64,000 nucleotides of DNA from VRUE01 sp963730315 (GTDB taxonomy: Bacteria; Actinomycetota; Thermoleophilia; Solirubrobacterales; 70-9). Positions 37,622 through 45,882 of this stretch are shown in pieces; position 1 is the first letter of the stretch, and each line of letters opens with the position of its first letter. The DNA is taken from the NCBI GenBank assembly GCA_963730315.1, contig CAVSRD010000005.1, positions 186,001 through 250,000 of the forward strand. Reading direction: 5' to 3'. A program made the translations under genes and the position numbers. Under the pieces are notes generated by a model. The model was not told where the DNA came from, did no database searches, and was given only the letters and a program-made list of their open reading frames with translations.

Positions 37622-38211
37622 GCCGCCTTGCCCGTCCCGGCCTTGCGCAGCGCCGCCGCGATCAGCTGCTCGGCGTCGCCGCTCTCGACCCCGTCGAGCA
37701 GCTGCTCGGCCTCGAGCGGCGCGTAGCCGAGGTTGACGAGCCCGTCGCGGGCCAGGGCGCGGGCATCGCCGCCCTCGACCGCCGCCGCCGCGACCTCCTC
37801 CTCGAGCGTCCCGGCGACCTTCTCGCGCAACTCGACGATGATCCGCTCCGCGGTCCGCTTGCCGACCCCCGGCGCTGCCTGGAAGCGCTTCGCGTCACCC
37901 GCCGCGATCGCCCGCAGCAGCTCGCGCGCCGGGCCGCCGGAGAGCACCGCGATCGCCACCTTGGGCCCGACCCCGCTGACCGAGACGAGCTGGCCGAACA
38001 GATCGCGCTCCTCCTCGGAGGCGAAGCCGAAGAGCGCCAGCGAGTCCTCGCGCGAGACCAGCTCCGCGTGCAGGAAGGTCTCGCGGCCGGTGGCAGGCAC
38101 CGCCTTCAGCGTCTCCGAGGAGACGGTCAGCCGGTAACCGACCCCGCCGGCGTCGACCACGACGTGGTCGGGGCGGCGCACCATCACCTCGCCGCGCACC
38201 GCGGCGATCAC
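37618..38211 (-). CDS. ruvA: Holliday junction DNA-binding protein RuvA
   Basis: Tetramer that binds four-way junctions and loads RuvB. The 197 residues have an OB domain (IAAVRGEVMVRRPDHVVVDAGGVGYRL), two helix-hairpin-helix motifs (VSGVGPKVAIAVL and APGVGKRTAERIIVEL near 107-140), and the RuvB-binding C-terminal helices with GLVNLGYAPLEAEQLL. The GTG at 38209-38211 overlaps the ruvC stop by 4 nt; longer upstream reading would lie inside ruvC. Confidence 0.95.
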   Translation of the reverse strand: MIAAVRGEVMVRRPDHVVVDAGGVGYRLTVSSETLKAVPATGRETFLHAELVSREDSLALFGFASEEERDLFGQLVSVSGVGPKVAIAVLSGGPARELLRAIAAGDAKRFQAAPGVGKRTAERIIVELREKVAGTLEEEVAAAAVEGGDARALARDGLVNLGYAPLEAEQLLDGVESGDAEQLIAAALRKAGTGKAA

Positions 38212-38726
38212 CCCGCCACCGCCTTCGCGCTCGCCAGCTCGGCCGCCTCGCGCCGTGCCGCGCCGCCGCCGTGGCAGATCGCCACGGCCAGCGCGTCGGC
38301 GGCGTGGTCGGAATGAGGCGGCTCGGGCAGCCCGAGCAGCGTCCCGACCATCCGCTGGACCTGCTTCTTGCCGGCCGCGCCGGAGCCGCAAACCGCCATC
38401 TTGATCGCCTGCGGGGTGTAGGCGAAGCAGCTCACGCCGGCCTGCGCGGCGGCCAGCATCGCGACGCCGCTCGCCCGGCCGACCGCCATCGCGGTCTGCG
38501 CGTTCTTGCCGAAGAAGACGTCCTCGATCGCCAGCGCCCGCGGCTCATGCCAGGCGATCAGCTCGGCGAGCGAGCCGTGGATCCGCGCCAGGCGCTGCTC
38601 CATCGCCATCCCGGCTGAGGTCTCGACGACCCCGCCGTCGAGAGCGACCATGCGGTTGCCCTCGACCCGCACGATGCCGAAGCCGAGGTCGGCGAGGCCG
38701 GGGTCGATCCCCATCACGACTTGCAT
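38208..38726 (-). CDS. ruvC: Crossover junction endodeoxyribonuclease RuvC
   Basis: Resolves Holliday junctions by symmetric nicking. The 172 residues show the RNase H-like acidic residues: Asp8 in GIDPG, Glu68 in AIEDVFF, and Asp140/Asp144 in HSDHAADALA. The NAQTAMAVGRASGV helix is conserved too. It is 33 nt downstream of yebC and begins the ruvCAB run. Confidence 0.96.
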   Translation of the reverse strand: MQVVMGIDPGLADLGFGIVRVEGNRMVALDGGVVETSAGMAMEQRLARIHGSLAELIAWHEPRALAIEDVFFGKNAQTAMAVGRASGVAMLAAAQAGVSCFAYTPQAIKMAVCGSGAAGKKQVQRMVGTLLGLPEPPHSDHAADALAVAICHGGGAARREAAELASAKAVAG

Positions 38727-38759
38727 GGGGAGTGATTCTGCGAGGCGGGCCGGATGCCT

Positions 38760-39518
38760 TTACGCGGCGAGCTTCTGCAGCACCTCGTCGGGGATGTCGA
38801 AGTTGGCGTGGACCTCGTTCACGTCGTCGTCCTCTTCGAGGGCCTCGATCAGGTTGAGCAGCGCCTTGGCGTCGTTGCCCTTCACCTCGACCGCGCTCTT
38901 CGGCTCCAGCGCGGGCTCGGCCGACTGGACCTCGACCCGGGCGGTCTCGAGCGCCTCGCGGACCGCTCCCAGGTCGCCCGGCTCGCAGAGCACCCGCAGC
39001 ACCTCGCCTTCCTCCCGGACGTCGTCGGCGCCGGCGTCGATCGCCGCGATCAGGTCGTCCTCGTCGTAGCGCTCGCCGTCGACCGTCAGCACGCCGCGTT
39101 TCTCGAAGATCCAGGCGACCGACCCGGGCTCGCCGAGGTTGCCGTTGTGCTTGCTGAAGGCGTGGCGGACTTCGGCGCTGGTGCGGTTGCGGTTGTCGGT
39201 CAGCGCCTCGACCAGGACCGCGGCGCCGCCCGGTCCGTAGCCCTCGAAGACGACCCGCTCGATCGCCTCGGCATCGGCGCCGATTCCGGAGCCGCGGTCG
39301 ACCGCCCGCTGGATGTTGTCCTTCGGCATCGAGGCGTCGCGCGCCTTCTGGATCGCCGTGGCGAGCGCCGGGTTGCCGTCCGGGTCGCCGCCGCCGTCGC
39401 GGGCCGCGACGGTGATCGCCCGCGCAAGCTTGGTGAAGAGCTTGCCGCGCTTGGCGTCTGCGGCGCCCTTCTTGTGCTTAATGGAAGACCATTTCGAATG
39501 CCCCGACATCTCTGCCAT
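38760..39518 (-). CDS. yebC: YebC/PmpR family DNA-binding protein
   Basis: Family members are transcriptional regulators or help ribosomes pass proline stretches. About 252 residues, starting MAEMSGHSKWSSIKHKK (the second Met, at 39509, is the more usual N-terminus). Further signatures are ARDGGGDPDGNPALATAIQKARDASMPKDNI and the C-terminal acidic helix with EEDDDVNEVHAN. yebC next to ruvC is a widely conserved pairing. A TATTCA at 39523-39528 may be its -10 box, shared in position with the divergent gene. Confidence 0.94.
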   Translation of the reverse strand: MAEMSGHSKWSSIKHKKGAADAKRGKLFTKLARAITVAARDGGGDPDGNPALATAIQKARDASMPKDNIQRAVDRGSGIGADAEAIERVVFEGYGPGGAAVLVEALTDNRNRTSAEVRHAFSKHNGNLGEPGSVAWIFEKRGVLTVDGERYDEDDLIAAIDAGADDVREEGEVLRVLCEPGDLGAVREALETARVEVQSAEPALEPKSAVEVKGNDAKALLNLIEALEEDDDVNEVHANFDIPDEVLQKLAA

Positions 39519-39533
39519 TCTATGAATACGGGG

Positions 39534-39980
39534 ATGTGTCCGGACACCGTCACCCAATCTCGCGAAACCAACCCCGTCAGGGGAATGGCGGCGAGCCTGA
39601 TCTTCGCCGTGATGCTTTTCGCTGCGCTCGCCCTCTGGACCGCGATCCCGCTCGGCTGGATATACATCGGCTCGAAGGTCGCCGAGTCCCAGTTTCCGGC
39701 CGAGGGCCCCTACGCCGTGGTCGCGGTCGGGATCCTCGTCTCGATCATCGCCGACGCCTGGGCGATCGGCCACCTCAACGCCCTCTACGTTCGGGTCACC
39801 GGCACCAACCGCTTGGCGCCGATGCGGCCGAGCTGGCTGAAGAGCATGCGCGACACGGGCGGGGCCTCGGGCACGACCACCGTGGTGGAGGCGGTGCTGA
39901 TGGCCTCCGTGCTGCTCGCCGTGCTCGTCTTCGTTTGCTGGTTCCTGCTGCTCGCCGGCTCGCCGCTCCCCAACCGCTGA
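39534..39980 (+). CDS. Membrane protein of unknown function (three helices)
   Basis: The 148-residue protein has hydrophobic segments at about 18-48, 58-80 and 112-140. I recognise no family. Three in-frame ATGs are possible (39522, 39534, 39585). The one at 39534 follows TATGAA by 7 nt and could be leaderless, while the last has AGGGGA directly against it. It diverges from yebC, with the starts only 15 nt apart, so their promoters must overlap. It ends 1 nt from the convergent aminopeptidase stop. Confidence 0.6.
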   Translation: MCPDTVTQSRETNPVRGMAASLIFAVMLFAALALWTAIPLGWIYIGSKVAESQFPAEGPYAVVAVGILVSIIADAWAIGHLNALYVRVTGTNRLAPMRPSWLKSMRDTGGASGTTTVVEAVLMASVLLAVLVFVCWFLLLAGSPLPNR

Positions 39981-39981
39981 G

Positions 39982-41085
39982 TCAGACGACGAACTTGCCG
40001 TCGACCTGGAAGTCCTCGCCGTCGACGACGATCTTGCCGCCGAGGCGCAGGTCGCAGACCAGGTCGGTGTGGACCGCCGACTCGTTCACCCCGCCGGACT
40101 CCGGGTAGCTGCGGCCGACCGCCATGTGCACGGTGCCGCCGAGCTTCTCGTCGAGCAGCACCGCGCGGGTGCCGCGGTCGATCGCGTAGTTGGTTCCGAT
40201 CCCCAGCTCGCCGAGGCGGCGCGCCCCGTCGTCGGTATCGAGCAGCCCGATCAGGTACTCCTCGCCCCGCTCGGCGCTCGCCTCGACGACCTTGCCGGCC
40301 TCGAAGCGCAGCCTCACCCCGGCGACCTCGCGGCCGCCGATCGTCGCCGGCAGGTGGAACGTCACCTCGCCCTCGACCGAGTCCTCGATCGGGCCCGTGA
40401 AGAACTCGCCGTCGGGCATGTTGTGGCGGCCGTCGCATGGGATGAACTTGCGCCCGGCGACGCCGAGCGCGATGTCGGTGCCCGGGGCGATCACCCGCAC
40501 CTCCTCGTGGCCCTCGATCCACTCGGCCAGCCGCATCGTCTCCGCCGAGGCGCGCTGCCAGGCTGTCAGCGGGTCCTCGTCGTCGGCCAGGCAGGCGGCG
40601 TAGTAGAAGTCTTCGTAGTCGGCGAGGCTCATCTCCGCCTCCGCGGCGTAGGCGTTGGTCGGGAACAGCGTGTAGCACCAGCGGAACTCGCCCTTGGCGC
40701 TGCGCTCCATCGCCTGCGCGAGCAACTCGCCGGTCGCCGCCTGGCGGCGCATCTGCTTCTCCGGCGGCACCGCGGACAGCTCGCGGGTGTTGCTGCTGGC
40801 AGCTATCGCGATCCGCACGTCGGCGTTGGCGAGCAGCCACTCGGAGACCGGCGAGATCCAGTCGAGCTGCGCGTCGTTGGCGTGCTTGTAGTAGGAGGCG
40901 GCCTGGCCGTCCAGCGAGGCGTTCACGATCGGGTTGGCGCCGGCCTTCAGCACCTCCTCGTAGACCGCCAGCAGCAGCGGCTGGGCAGCGGCCTCGCCGT
41001 CGATCGAGACGACCTCGCCCTCCTTCACCTCGGTCGAGTAGCCGACCAGGATCCTCGCCAGTCGTTCCGTCCTCGGGTCCCTCAC
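39982..41085 (-). CDS. M29 family aminopeptidase
   Basis: Metal-dependent aminopeptidase related to the thermophilic AmpS/AmpT enzymes. The 367 residues have GEVVSIDGEAAAQPLLLAVYEEVLKAG near the N-terminus, the metal-binding Glu region in VVEASAERGEEYL, and a C-terminal HMAVGRSYPESGGVNESAVHTDLVCDL with the His and Asp ligands. Length is normal (about 370-410). It starts with GTG at 41083-41085 behind GGAG. Sequence places it in the cytosol (no signal peptide). Confidence 0.92.
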   Translation of the reverse strand: MRDPRTERLARILVGYSTEVKEGEVVSIDGEAAAQPLLLAVYEEVLKAGANPIVNASLDGQAASYYKHANDAQLDWISPVSEWLLANADVRIAIAASSNTRELSAVPPEKQMRRQAATGELLAQAMERSAKGEFRWCYTLFPTNAYAAEAEMSLADYEDFYYAACLADDEDPLTAWQRASAETMRLAEWIEGHEEVRVIAPGTDIALGVAGRKFIPCDGRHNMPDGEFFTGPIEDSVEGEVTFHLPATIGGREVAGVRLRFEAGKVVEASAERGEEYLIGLLDTDDGARRLGELGIGTNYAIDRGTRAVLLDEKLGGTVHMAVGRSYPESGGVNESAVHTDLVCDLRLGGKIVVDGEDFQVDGKFVV

Positions 41086-41143
41086 GTCTCCGCCTCCTGG
41101 CGCTCGCCATACAGGCTCGCGCTTCGTTCGCTCGCGCTAATCA

Positions 41144-41737
41144 TCACCGGAAATCTCGCTCACTCACTCCGCGCTCGCGGGCGCCGGTGGTCATTGCCAT
41201 GAACAGGGCGTGCAGCCGCGGGTCCTCGGTCAGCTCCGGGTGGAAGGCGCAGGCGAGCACAGCGCCTTCGCGGATCGCCACCGGGTGCCCGTCGTAGGAG
41301 GCGAGCACCTCGACCCCGGGGCCGCACCGCGCTACCCAGGGCGCCCGGATGAACACGGCGCGCAGCGGCTCGTCGCCGATCCCCTCGACCGCCAGGTCCG
41401 CCTCGAAGCTCTGCAGCTGGCGCCCGAACGCGTTGCGCCGCGCCGTCGCGTCGATCAGCCCAAGGTGGGCGTCGTCGCAGACGATCATCCCCGCGCAGGT
41501 CCCGAACACGGTCCCACCGTCGTCGATATGCCCCCGGATCGCCTCCTCCAGCCCCGCCGCCGCGATCCCCTTGACGATCGTCGTGCTCTCCCCACCGGGG
41601 ATCACCAGCCCGTCCAGGTCGGGCAAATCCGACCCAACCCGGACCTCGCGCACATCCGCCCCCAAGCTCCGCAGCATCTCGAGGTGCGCCTCGAACCCGC
41701 CCTGGATCGCGAGGACCCCGATCCGCAGCTCAGGCAC
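41144..41737 (-). CDS. pdxT: Pyridoxal 5'-phosphate synthase glutaminase subunit PdxT
   Basis: Class I glutaminase that supplies ammonia to PdxS for vitamin B6 synthesis. The 197 residues begin PELRIGVLAIQGGFEAH; catalytic Cys81 is in GTCAGM, and the His/Glu pair lies in FHPELTED near residue 170. The GTG at 41735-41737 overlaps the pdxS stop by 8 nt and gives the canonical N-terminus. pdxS-pdxT order is standard. Confidence 0.96.
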   Translation of the reverse strand: MPELRIGVLAIQGGFEAHLEMLRSLGADVREVRVGSDLPDLDGLVIPGGESTTIVKGIAAAGLEEAIRGHIDDGGTVFGTCAGMIVCDDAHLGLIDATARRNAFGRQLQSFEADLAVEGIGDEPLRAVFIRAPWVARCGPGVEVLASYDGHPVAIREGAVLACAFHPELTEDPRLHALFMAMTTGARERGVSERDFR

Positions 41738-42617
41738 CGCGATCCTGGAGAAGGGCGTCGGCCGCCGCCAGCTCGGAGATCTCCAGCCCGGGCATCGCCT
41801 CGCCGAGCCCGACCGAAGCCGCCGCGACCCGCTCCGGGTCGTCGAAGTGGGTGGTCGCCTCGACGATCGCCCGGGCGCGCCGCTCCGGATCGGCGCTCTT
41901 GAAGATCCCCGAGCCGACGAAGTTGCCCTCGGCACCCAGCTGCATCATCAGCGCCGCGTCGGCCGGCGTGGCGATCCCGCCGGCGCAGAACAGCGGCACC
42001 GGCAGGCGGCCGCTCCCCGCAACCTCGCGAACGACCTCGAGCGGGGCCCGGTGCTCCTTCGCGGCGCCGGCCAGCTCCTCGGGCCGCAGCTGGGCGAGCC
42101 GCTTGAGCCCGCCGACGATCTCGCGCATGTGGCGGACCGCCTCGACCACGTTGCCGGTGCCGGCCTCGCCCTTGGAGCGGATCATCGCCGCGCCCTCGCC
42201 GATCCGCCGCAACGCCTCGCCGAGGCTGGTCGCGCCGCAGACGAACGGCACCTCGAAGGCGAGCTTGTCGATGTGGTTGCTCTCGTCGGCCGGGGTCAGC
42301 ACCTCGGACTCGTCGACGTAGTCGACCTCCAGCGCCTGCAGCACCTGGGCCTCGGCGAAGTGGCCGATCCGCGCCTTCGCCATCACCGGGATCGTCACCG
42401 CCTCCTGGATCCCCTTGATCGTCGCCGGGTCCGACATCCGCGCCACGCCGCCGTCCCGCCGGATGTCGGCGGGAACCCTCTCCAGCGCCATCACCGCGCA
42501 CGCCCCGGCCCGCTCGGCGATCCCCGCCTCATCCGGGGTGACGACGTCCATGATCACGCCGCCTTTCAACATCTCGGCGAGGCCGGTCTTGACGCGCCAG
42601 GTAGCTCTCTCAGCCAT
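41730..42617 (-). CDS. pdxS: Pyridoxal 5'-phosphate synthase PdxS
   Basis: TIM-barrel enzyme that builds PLP from ribose 5-phosphate, glyceraldehyde 3-phosphate and ammonia. The 295 residues are highly conserved: MLKGGVIMDVV (Asp24), the Schiff-base lysine 81 in VMAKARIGH, the second lysine in IRSKGEAGTGN and FVGSGIFKS. The ATG has no Shine-Dalgarno, but TAATAT lies 8 nt upstream, so the message is probably leaderless. It sits 26 nt downstream of the RpiR-type regulator, yet seems to have its own promoter. Confidence 0.97.
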   Translation of the reverse strand: MAERATWRVKTGLAEMLKGGVIMDVVTPDEAGIAERAGACAVMALERVPADIRRDGGVARMSDPATIKGIQEAVTIPVMAKARIGHFAEAQVLQALEVDYVDESEVLTPADESNHIDKLAFEVPFVCGATSLGEALRRIGEGAAMIRSKGEAGTGNVVEAVRHMREIVGGLKRLAQLRPEELAGAAKEHRAPLEVVREVAGSGRLPVPLFCAGGIATPADAALMMQLGAEGNFVGSGIFKSADPERRARAIVEATTHFDDPERVAAASVGLGEAMPGLEISELAAADALLQDRGA

Positions 42618-42625
42618 CGAGCCCC

Positions 42626-42631
42626 ATATTA
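42626..42631 (-). promoter_or_regulatory. -10 element of pdxS promoter inside a CCCC/GGGG dyad
   Basis: The minus strand reads CCCCCG-TAATAT-GGGGC with the pdxS ATG 8 nt after the hexamer. Flanking CCCC and GGGG make a short dyad that could be an operator. No good -35 is seen at 16-18 nt. Confidence 0.5.
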
Positions 42632-42643
42632 CGGGGGCGGTGG

Positions 42644-43498
42644 CTACTTCAGTTTGTAGGCGCGGATGCGGTCCCTATGCGCCGCTTCGTCGCGGGCGTA
42701 GAGCCCGTGGGCCAGCCCCTGCACGAGCGCCATCAGCGCCGTGTTGGAGCGGGCGAAGGAGGGGCTGTTCGAGGAGAAGTAGAGGGTCTGCTCGGCGTGC
42801 TCGCCAACCTCCGACATCGAGGCGTCGGAGATCGCCAGGGTGCGAGCGCGGCGGTGCAGGGCGAGCTTCATCGCCCGCAGCAGGAGCGGGTGGGCGCGGC
42901 CGCAGGAGAGGACGATCACCAGCGTCTCGTCGTCGATCCGCCCGAGCCGCTGCAACGACTCGCCACCGGTGCTGGCGACGATTTCCGCGCGGATGTCGAG
43001 CAGGCTGAGGATGTGCCGCAGGTAGCTCGCGAAGAAGGCCATCTGGTCGACGCCGACGATCACCACCCGCTGCGCCTTGGCCAGCGCCGAGACAGCGCCG
43101 TCGACCTGCTCGCGGGTCAGGTGCCGGGCGGTTTCCTCGAGGTTGGAGTAGTCGGCGCTGAGCGAGCCCTCCAGCTCGGAGTGATCGAAGGAGAAGAGAG
43201 CGGCGCCGGCGGCGACGCCGTCGCCGGCCCCGGTGGCGCTGCGGTACTCCTCGATCGCCGCCTGCTGCAGCTCGGGGTAGCCCTCGAAGCCGAGGGCCTG
43301 GGAGAAGCGCACCACCGTGGATGAGGAGGTGCTCGCTCTCCGGGCCAGCTCCTCGGCGGTGAGGAAGGCTGCCTCGTCGAGGTGGTCGACGATGTAGCGG
43401 GCGACGTCTTTCTGCGAGCGGGAAAACTCGTCGAAGCGCTCCTGGATGTACTCGGAGAGGCTCTTGAGTTGCGGCGATTTCGTCGCGGTCTTGGTCAC
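42644..43498 (-). CDS. MurR/RpiR family transcriptional regulator
   Basis: The 284-residue protein has an N-terminal helix-turn-helix of the RpiR type (EELARRASTSSSTVVRFSQALGFEGYPELQ, about 48-78) and a C-terminal SIS sugar-phosphate-binding domain (VVIVGVDQMAFFASYLRHIL, VIVLSCGRAHPLLLRAM). Such proteins respond to phosphorylated sugars. Directly upstream of pdxS on the same strand, it might link B6 synthesis to sugar phosphates, but no target is proven. Start GTG at 43496-43498, weak ribosome-binding site. Confidence 0.9.
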   Translation of the reverse strand: MTKTATKSPQLKSLSEYIQERFDEFSRSQKDVARYIVDHLDEAAFLTAEELARRASTSSSTVVRFSQALGFEGYPELQQAAIEEYRSATGAGDGVAAGAALFSFDHSELEGSLSADYSNLEETARHLTREQVDGAVSALAKAQRVVIVGVDQMAFFASYLRHILSLLDIRAEIVASTGGESLQRLGRIDDETLVIVLSCGRAHPLLLRAMKLALHRRARTLAISDASMSEVGEHAEQTLYFSSNSPSFARSNTALMALVQGLAHGLYARDEAAHRDRIRAYKLK

Positions 43499-43559
43499 GG
43501 CCGTCCATTTCGCCGGTCCTCACGCTTTCCCTTCCGATCTGGTTGGATGGATTGGGAAG

Positions 43560-43943
43560 ATGACCCTCGAACGAGCGCTGCGCCTCACGAACCGCAACAT
43601 GATCGCCTTCGACCTGCTGCTCGGATCGGCTGCGATCGCCGCCCCCGAGGCGACGCTGAGGGTGCTCGGCCACGACGAGCCTTCGCCCGACGCCGCTCAC
43701 CTGTTCCGCCGCTGCGGACCGATCTGGCTGACCTTCGCGGCCGCCCACGCGGTGGCCGCCGGGCGCGGCGAGCGGCGCGACTGGTGGGCACTGGCCTGGC
43801 TGCGGGGCACCGAGATCGCCACCGACGCGCTCTGGTCGGAGTCCCCGGCGGTGAGCCGCCCGGGCGCCAAGCTGGGACTGCGCCTTGCCGGGGTCGGCAA
43901 CCTGGCGATGGCCGCCGGCTTCGCCTGGCTCGCGAGGCGATGA
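43560..43943 (+). CDS. Conserved small protein, probable membrane association
   Basis: The 127 residues are alanine-rich with hydrophobic stretches near 15-32, 55-68 and 108-123, and a DWWALAWLRGTEIATDALW segment. I recognise no family. The ATG has GGGAAG just upstream. It opens a tightly packed plus-strand run of four genes (overlap, abutting, overlap), all of unknown function, divergent from the RpiR-type regulator gene. Confidence 0.65.
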   Translation: MTLERALRLTNRNMIAFDLLLGSAAIAAPEATLRVLGHDEPSPDAAHLFRRCGPIWLTFAAAHAVAAGRGERRDWWALAWLRGTEIATDALWSESPAVSRPGAKLGLRLAGVGNLAMAAGFAWLARR

Positions 43944-44269
43944 GCGGGTTTGCCGGGCTGCCCAGTAAGCGCTGGAGCCTGCGCGGCAGCGACGAGGAGG
44001 GCAACGAGGTCTGGTTGATCCGCAGCTTCGGGCAGAAGCTCTACCGCTGTCCCGGCTGCCACGGCGACATCCCGATCGGCACCGAGCACACCGTCGTCCA
44101 GTACGTGCTGCGGCTCGGCGGCACCGAACACCACCACTGGCACCGGCGGTGCGCCAAGGAACTGCTCGTCCCCGAGCTGCGAGGCGTCAAGCGGGTGCCG
44201 ACCTCGGAGTCCTCGCGCTCGAAGCTCGAGCGGCGGGGGCGGCGGCCGTCCGGGCGACGCCCCCGCTAG
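43940..44269 (+). CDS. Small zinc-binding-type protein
   Basis: The 109-residue basic protein has CPGCHGDIPIGTEH, then HHHWHRRC. Two Cys, several His and a final Cys could make one or two zinc sites resembling an HNH/ATP-dependent-DNA-ligase-type zinc knuckle, but no nuclease catalytic set is clear. The tail (about 85-109) is Arg-rich and may bind nucleic acid. It overlaps the previous gene by 4 nt and is followed immediately by the next ATG. Confidence 0.7.
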   Translation: MSGFAGLPSKRWSLRGSDEEGNEVWLIRSFGQKLYRCPGCHGDIPIGTEHTVVQYVLRLGGTEHHHWHRRCAKELLVPELRGVKRVPTSESSRSKLERRGRRPSGRRPR

Positions 44270-45019
44270 ATGACCGACAGGTTGACGCCCTCCTCCCTCT
44301 ACGCGCGGATCTGGCGCACCTACGTCGGCTGGGGCCGTTCGCTGCTGCCGCTGGCGGCGGTCGTCTTCGTACCGCTCGGCCTGCTCGACGCGATCCCCCT
44401 CAGCGTCGACGTCGGCTCGATCGACCTCGGCAGCAGCCTGCTCGCGGCCGGCGTCCTGCTGGCGGCGCTGGCGCTGGTCGGCACCTCGCTGGTCGGCGAG
44501 GTCTTCTACAGCGGGGCGGTAGCCGTGGCGCTTACCCATCGCAGCGATGGCGAGCCGCCGACCCTGCGCGAGGTCTCCCGCCACCTCGCCTACGGACGCC
44601 TGATCGCGGTCGACCTGATCTACGCCGCCGCGGTGATCGCTGGCATGGTGGCGCTGATCGTGCCCGGTGTCCTCGCCTACATATGGCTGGGCCTGGCGGG
44701 GCCGGTGGTGGAGATCGAGCGGCGCGGGGTGCGGGCGGCGTTCGCGCGCAGCGCCCGCCTGGTCCGCGGTCGGTTCTGGCTCGTCTTCGCGGTACTGGCG
44801 CCGATCGAGCTGGCGAGCGAGGGCGTCGGCGAGCTGGCCGACCTGCTCGCGCAGGCGCTGCTCGGCCACACCCTCTGGGCGGACTGGCTCGCCGAGTCGC
44901 TCTCGAACCTGGTCGCCACACCCTTCCTCGCCGTCGCCTGCGTGCTGCTCACCGTCGACCTGATCGCCGAGAAGGACGGCGCCGCGCCGCCATTACACTC
45001 GGCCCCGACCAGCCGATGA
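44270..45019 (+). CDS. Multi-pass membrane protein of unknown function
   Basis: The 249 residues have about five or six hydrophobic segments (near 24-44, 55-80, 108-140, 163-182, 222-243), with a loop VEIERRGVRAAFARSARLVRGRFW typical of the DUF975/'glycerophosphoryl diester phosphodiesterase membrane domain' type of protein. That placement is tentative. The ATG follows the previous TAG without a gap, and its stop overlaps the next gene. Confidence 0.7.
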   Translation: MTDRLTPSSLYARIWRTYVGWGRSLLPLAAVVFVPLGLLDAIPLSVDVGSIDLGSSLLAAGVLLAALALVGTSLVGEVFYSGAVAVALTHRSDGEPPTLREVSRHLAYGRLIAVDLIYAAAVIAGMVALIVPGVLAYIWLGLAGPVVEIERRGVRAAFARSARLVRGRFWLVFAVLAPIELASEGVGELADLLAQALLGHTLWADWLAESLSNLVATPFLAVACVLLTVDLIAEKDGAAPPLHSAPTSR

Positions 45020-45882
45020 CCACCGCCTCGATCTTCAGCGACTTCTGGAACGACCAGATCCTCGCTAACGAAAAAGAGGGCATCTTCCTGGTGCTGGCCG
45101 GCTTCGTCCTCTCCTTCGCCTTCATCCGCATGAGCACCCGGCTGATGCGCAGCCCGCGGGTGCCCTGGTGGCCCGGCAGCGTGGTCAGCGACAGCGGCGT
45201 CCACCTGCACCACCTGGTCTTCGGCATCGTCACGATGATGGTCGCCGGAGCGCTCGGCTTCGTCGCCCTGGGCGATAGCCCCTACGCCGAGATCTGCGCC
45301 TTCTTCTTCGGGATCGGAGCGGGCCTGACGATCGACGAGTTCGCGCTCTGGGTCTACCTGGACGACGTCTACTGGGCCGAGCAGGGGCGCAGCTCGATCG
45401 ACGCGATGGTGATCGCGGCGGCGGGGATGCTGCTCGTCCTACTCGGGCTCAGCCCGTTCAGCTTCCACACCGGGTCGGTCGAACAGACCGTGGGCAGCAT
45501 CCTCGGCGCGGCGACCGCGTTCCTCCTGGTCGCGATCTGCTTCGCGAAGCAGCGGGTCCTGCACGGCACGGTCGGCTTCTTCCTCTTCCCGCTGGCGATC
45601 TACGGCGCCGCCCGGATCGCCAAGCCGGGCTCGCCCTGGGCGCGGCGCCGCTACGGCGAGCGCCGCCCCGCCAAGCAGGCGAAGGCCGAGGCCCGCTTCC
45701 CGCCCGACCGCCGCACCGAGCGCTTCAAGAACGCCTTCCGCGACCTGGTCGGCGGCAAGCCGAGTGAGGGCGTCGCCGCGGCCAGAGACGAGGCGCTGGC
45801 CGCCACCCGCGAGGCCGCCGAGGAACTGCGCAGCCAAGCCGAACGGGTGGCGCACCCGGGCAGTCGCCCGAAAGATCCCTAG
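45016..45882 (+). CDS. Multi-pass membrane protein with long charged C-terminal tail
   Basis: The 288 residues have about six hydrophobic helices (near 22-38, 60-80, 85-105, 122-142, 150-170, 178-197), a conserved-looking SGVHLHHLVFG and TIDEFALWVYLDDVYW in the first half, and a charged helical tail from about 205 (RARFPPDRRTERFKN...). The His and acidic residues in the membrane part might bind metal. Unknown family. The ATG at 45016 overlaps the previous stop by 4 nt. The stop shares a CTAG with the convergent glyoxalase-fold gene. Confidence 0.7.
   Translation: MTTASIFSDFWNDQILANEKEGIFLVLAGFVLSFAFIRMSTRLMRSPRVPWWPGSVVSDSGVHLHHLVFGIVTMMVAGALGFVALGDSPYAEICAFFFGIGAGLTIDEFALWVYLDDVYWAEQGRSSIDAMVIAAAGMLLVLLGLSPFSFHTGSVEQTVGSILGAATAFLLVAICFAKQRVLHGTVGFFLFPLAIYGAARIAKPGSPWARRRYGERRPAKQAKAEARFPPDRRTERFKNAFRDLVGGKPSEGVAAARDEALAATREAAEELRSQAERVAHPGSRPKDP

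Noticed and set aside
41086..41143. Regulatory element between the aminopeptidase and pdxT genes
   Set aside because: The short gap shows GCGCTTCG/CGCTCGCGC-type repeats like those near 9330-9390, but they are short and may be chance in this composition.
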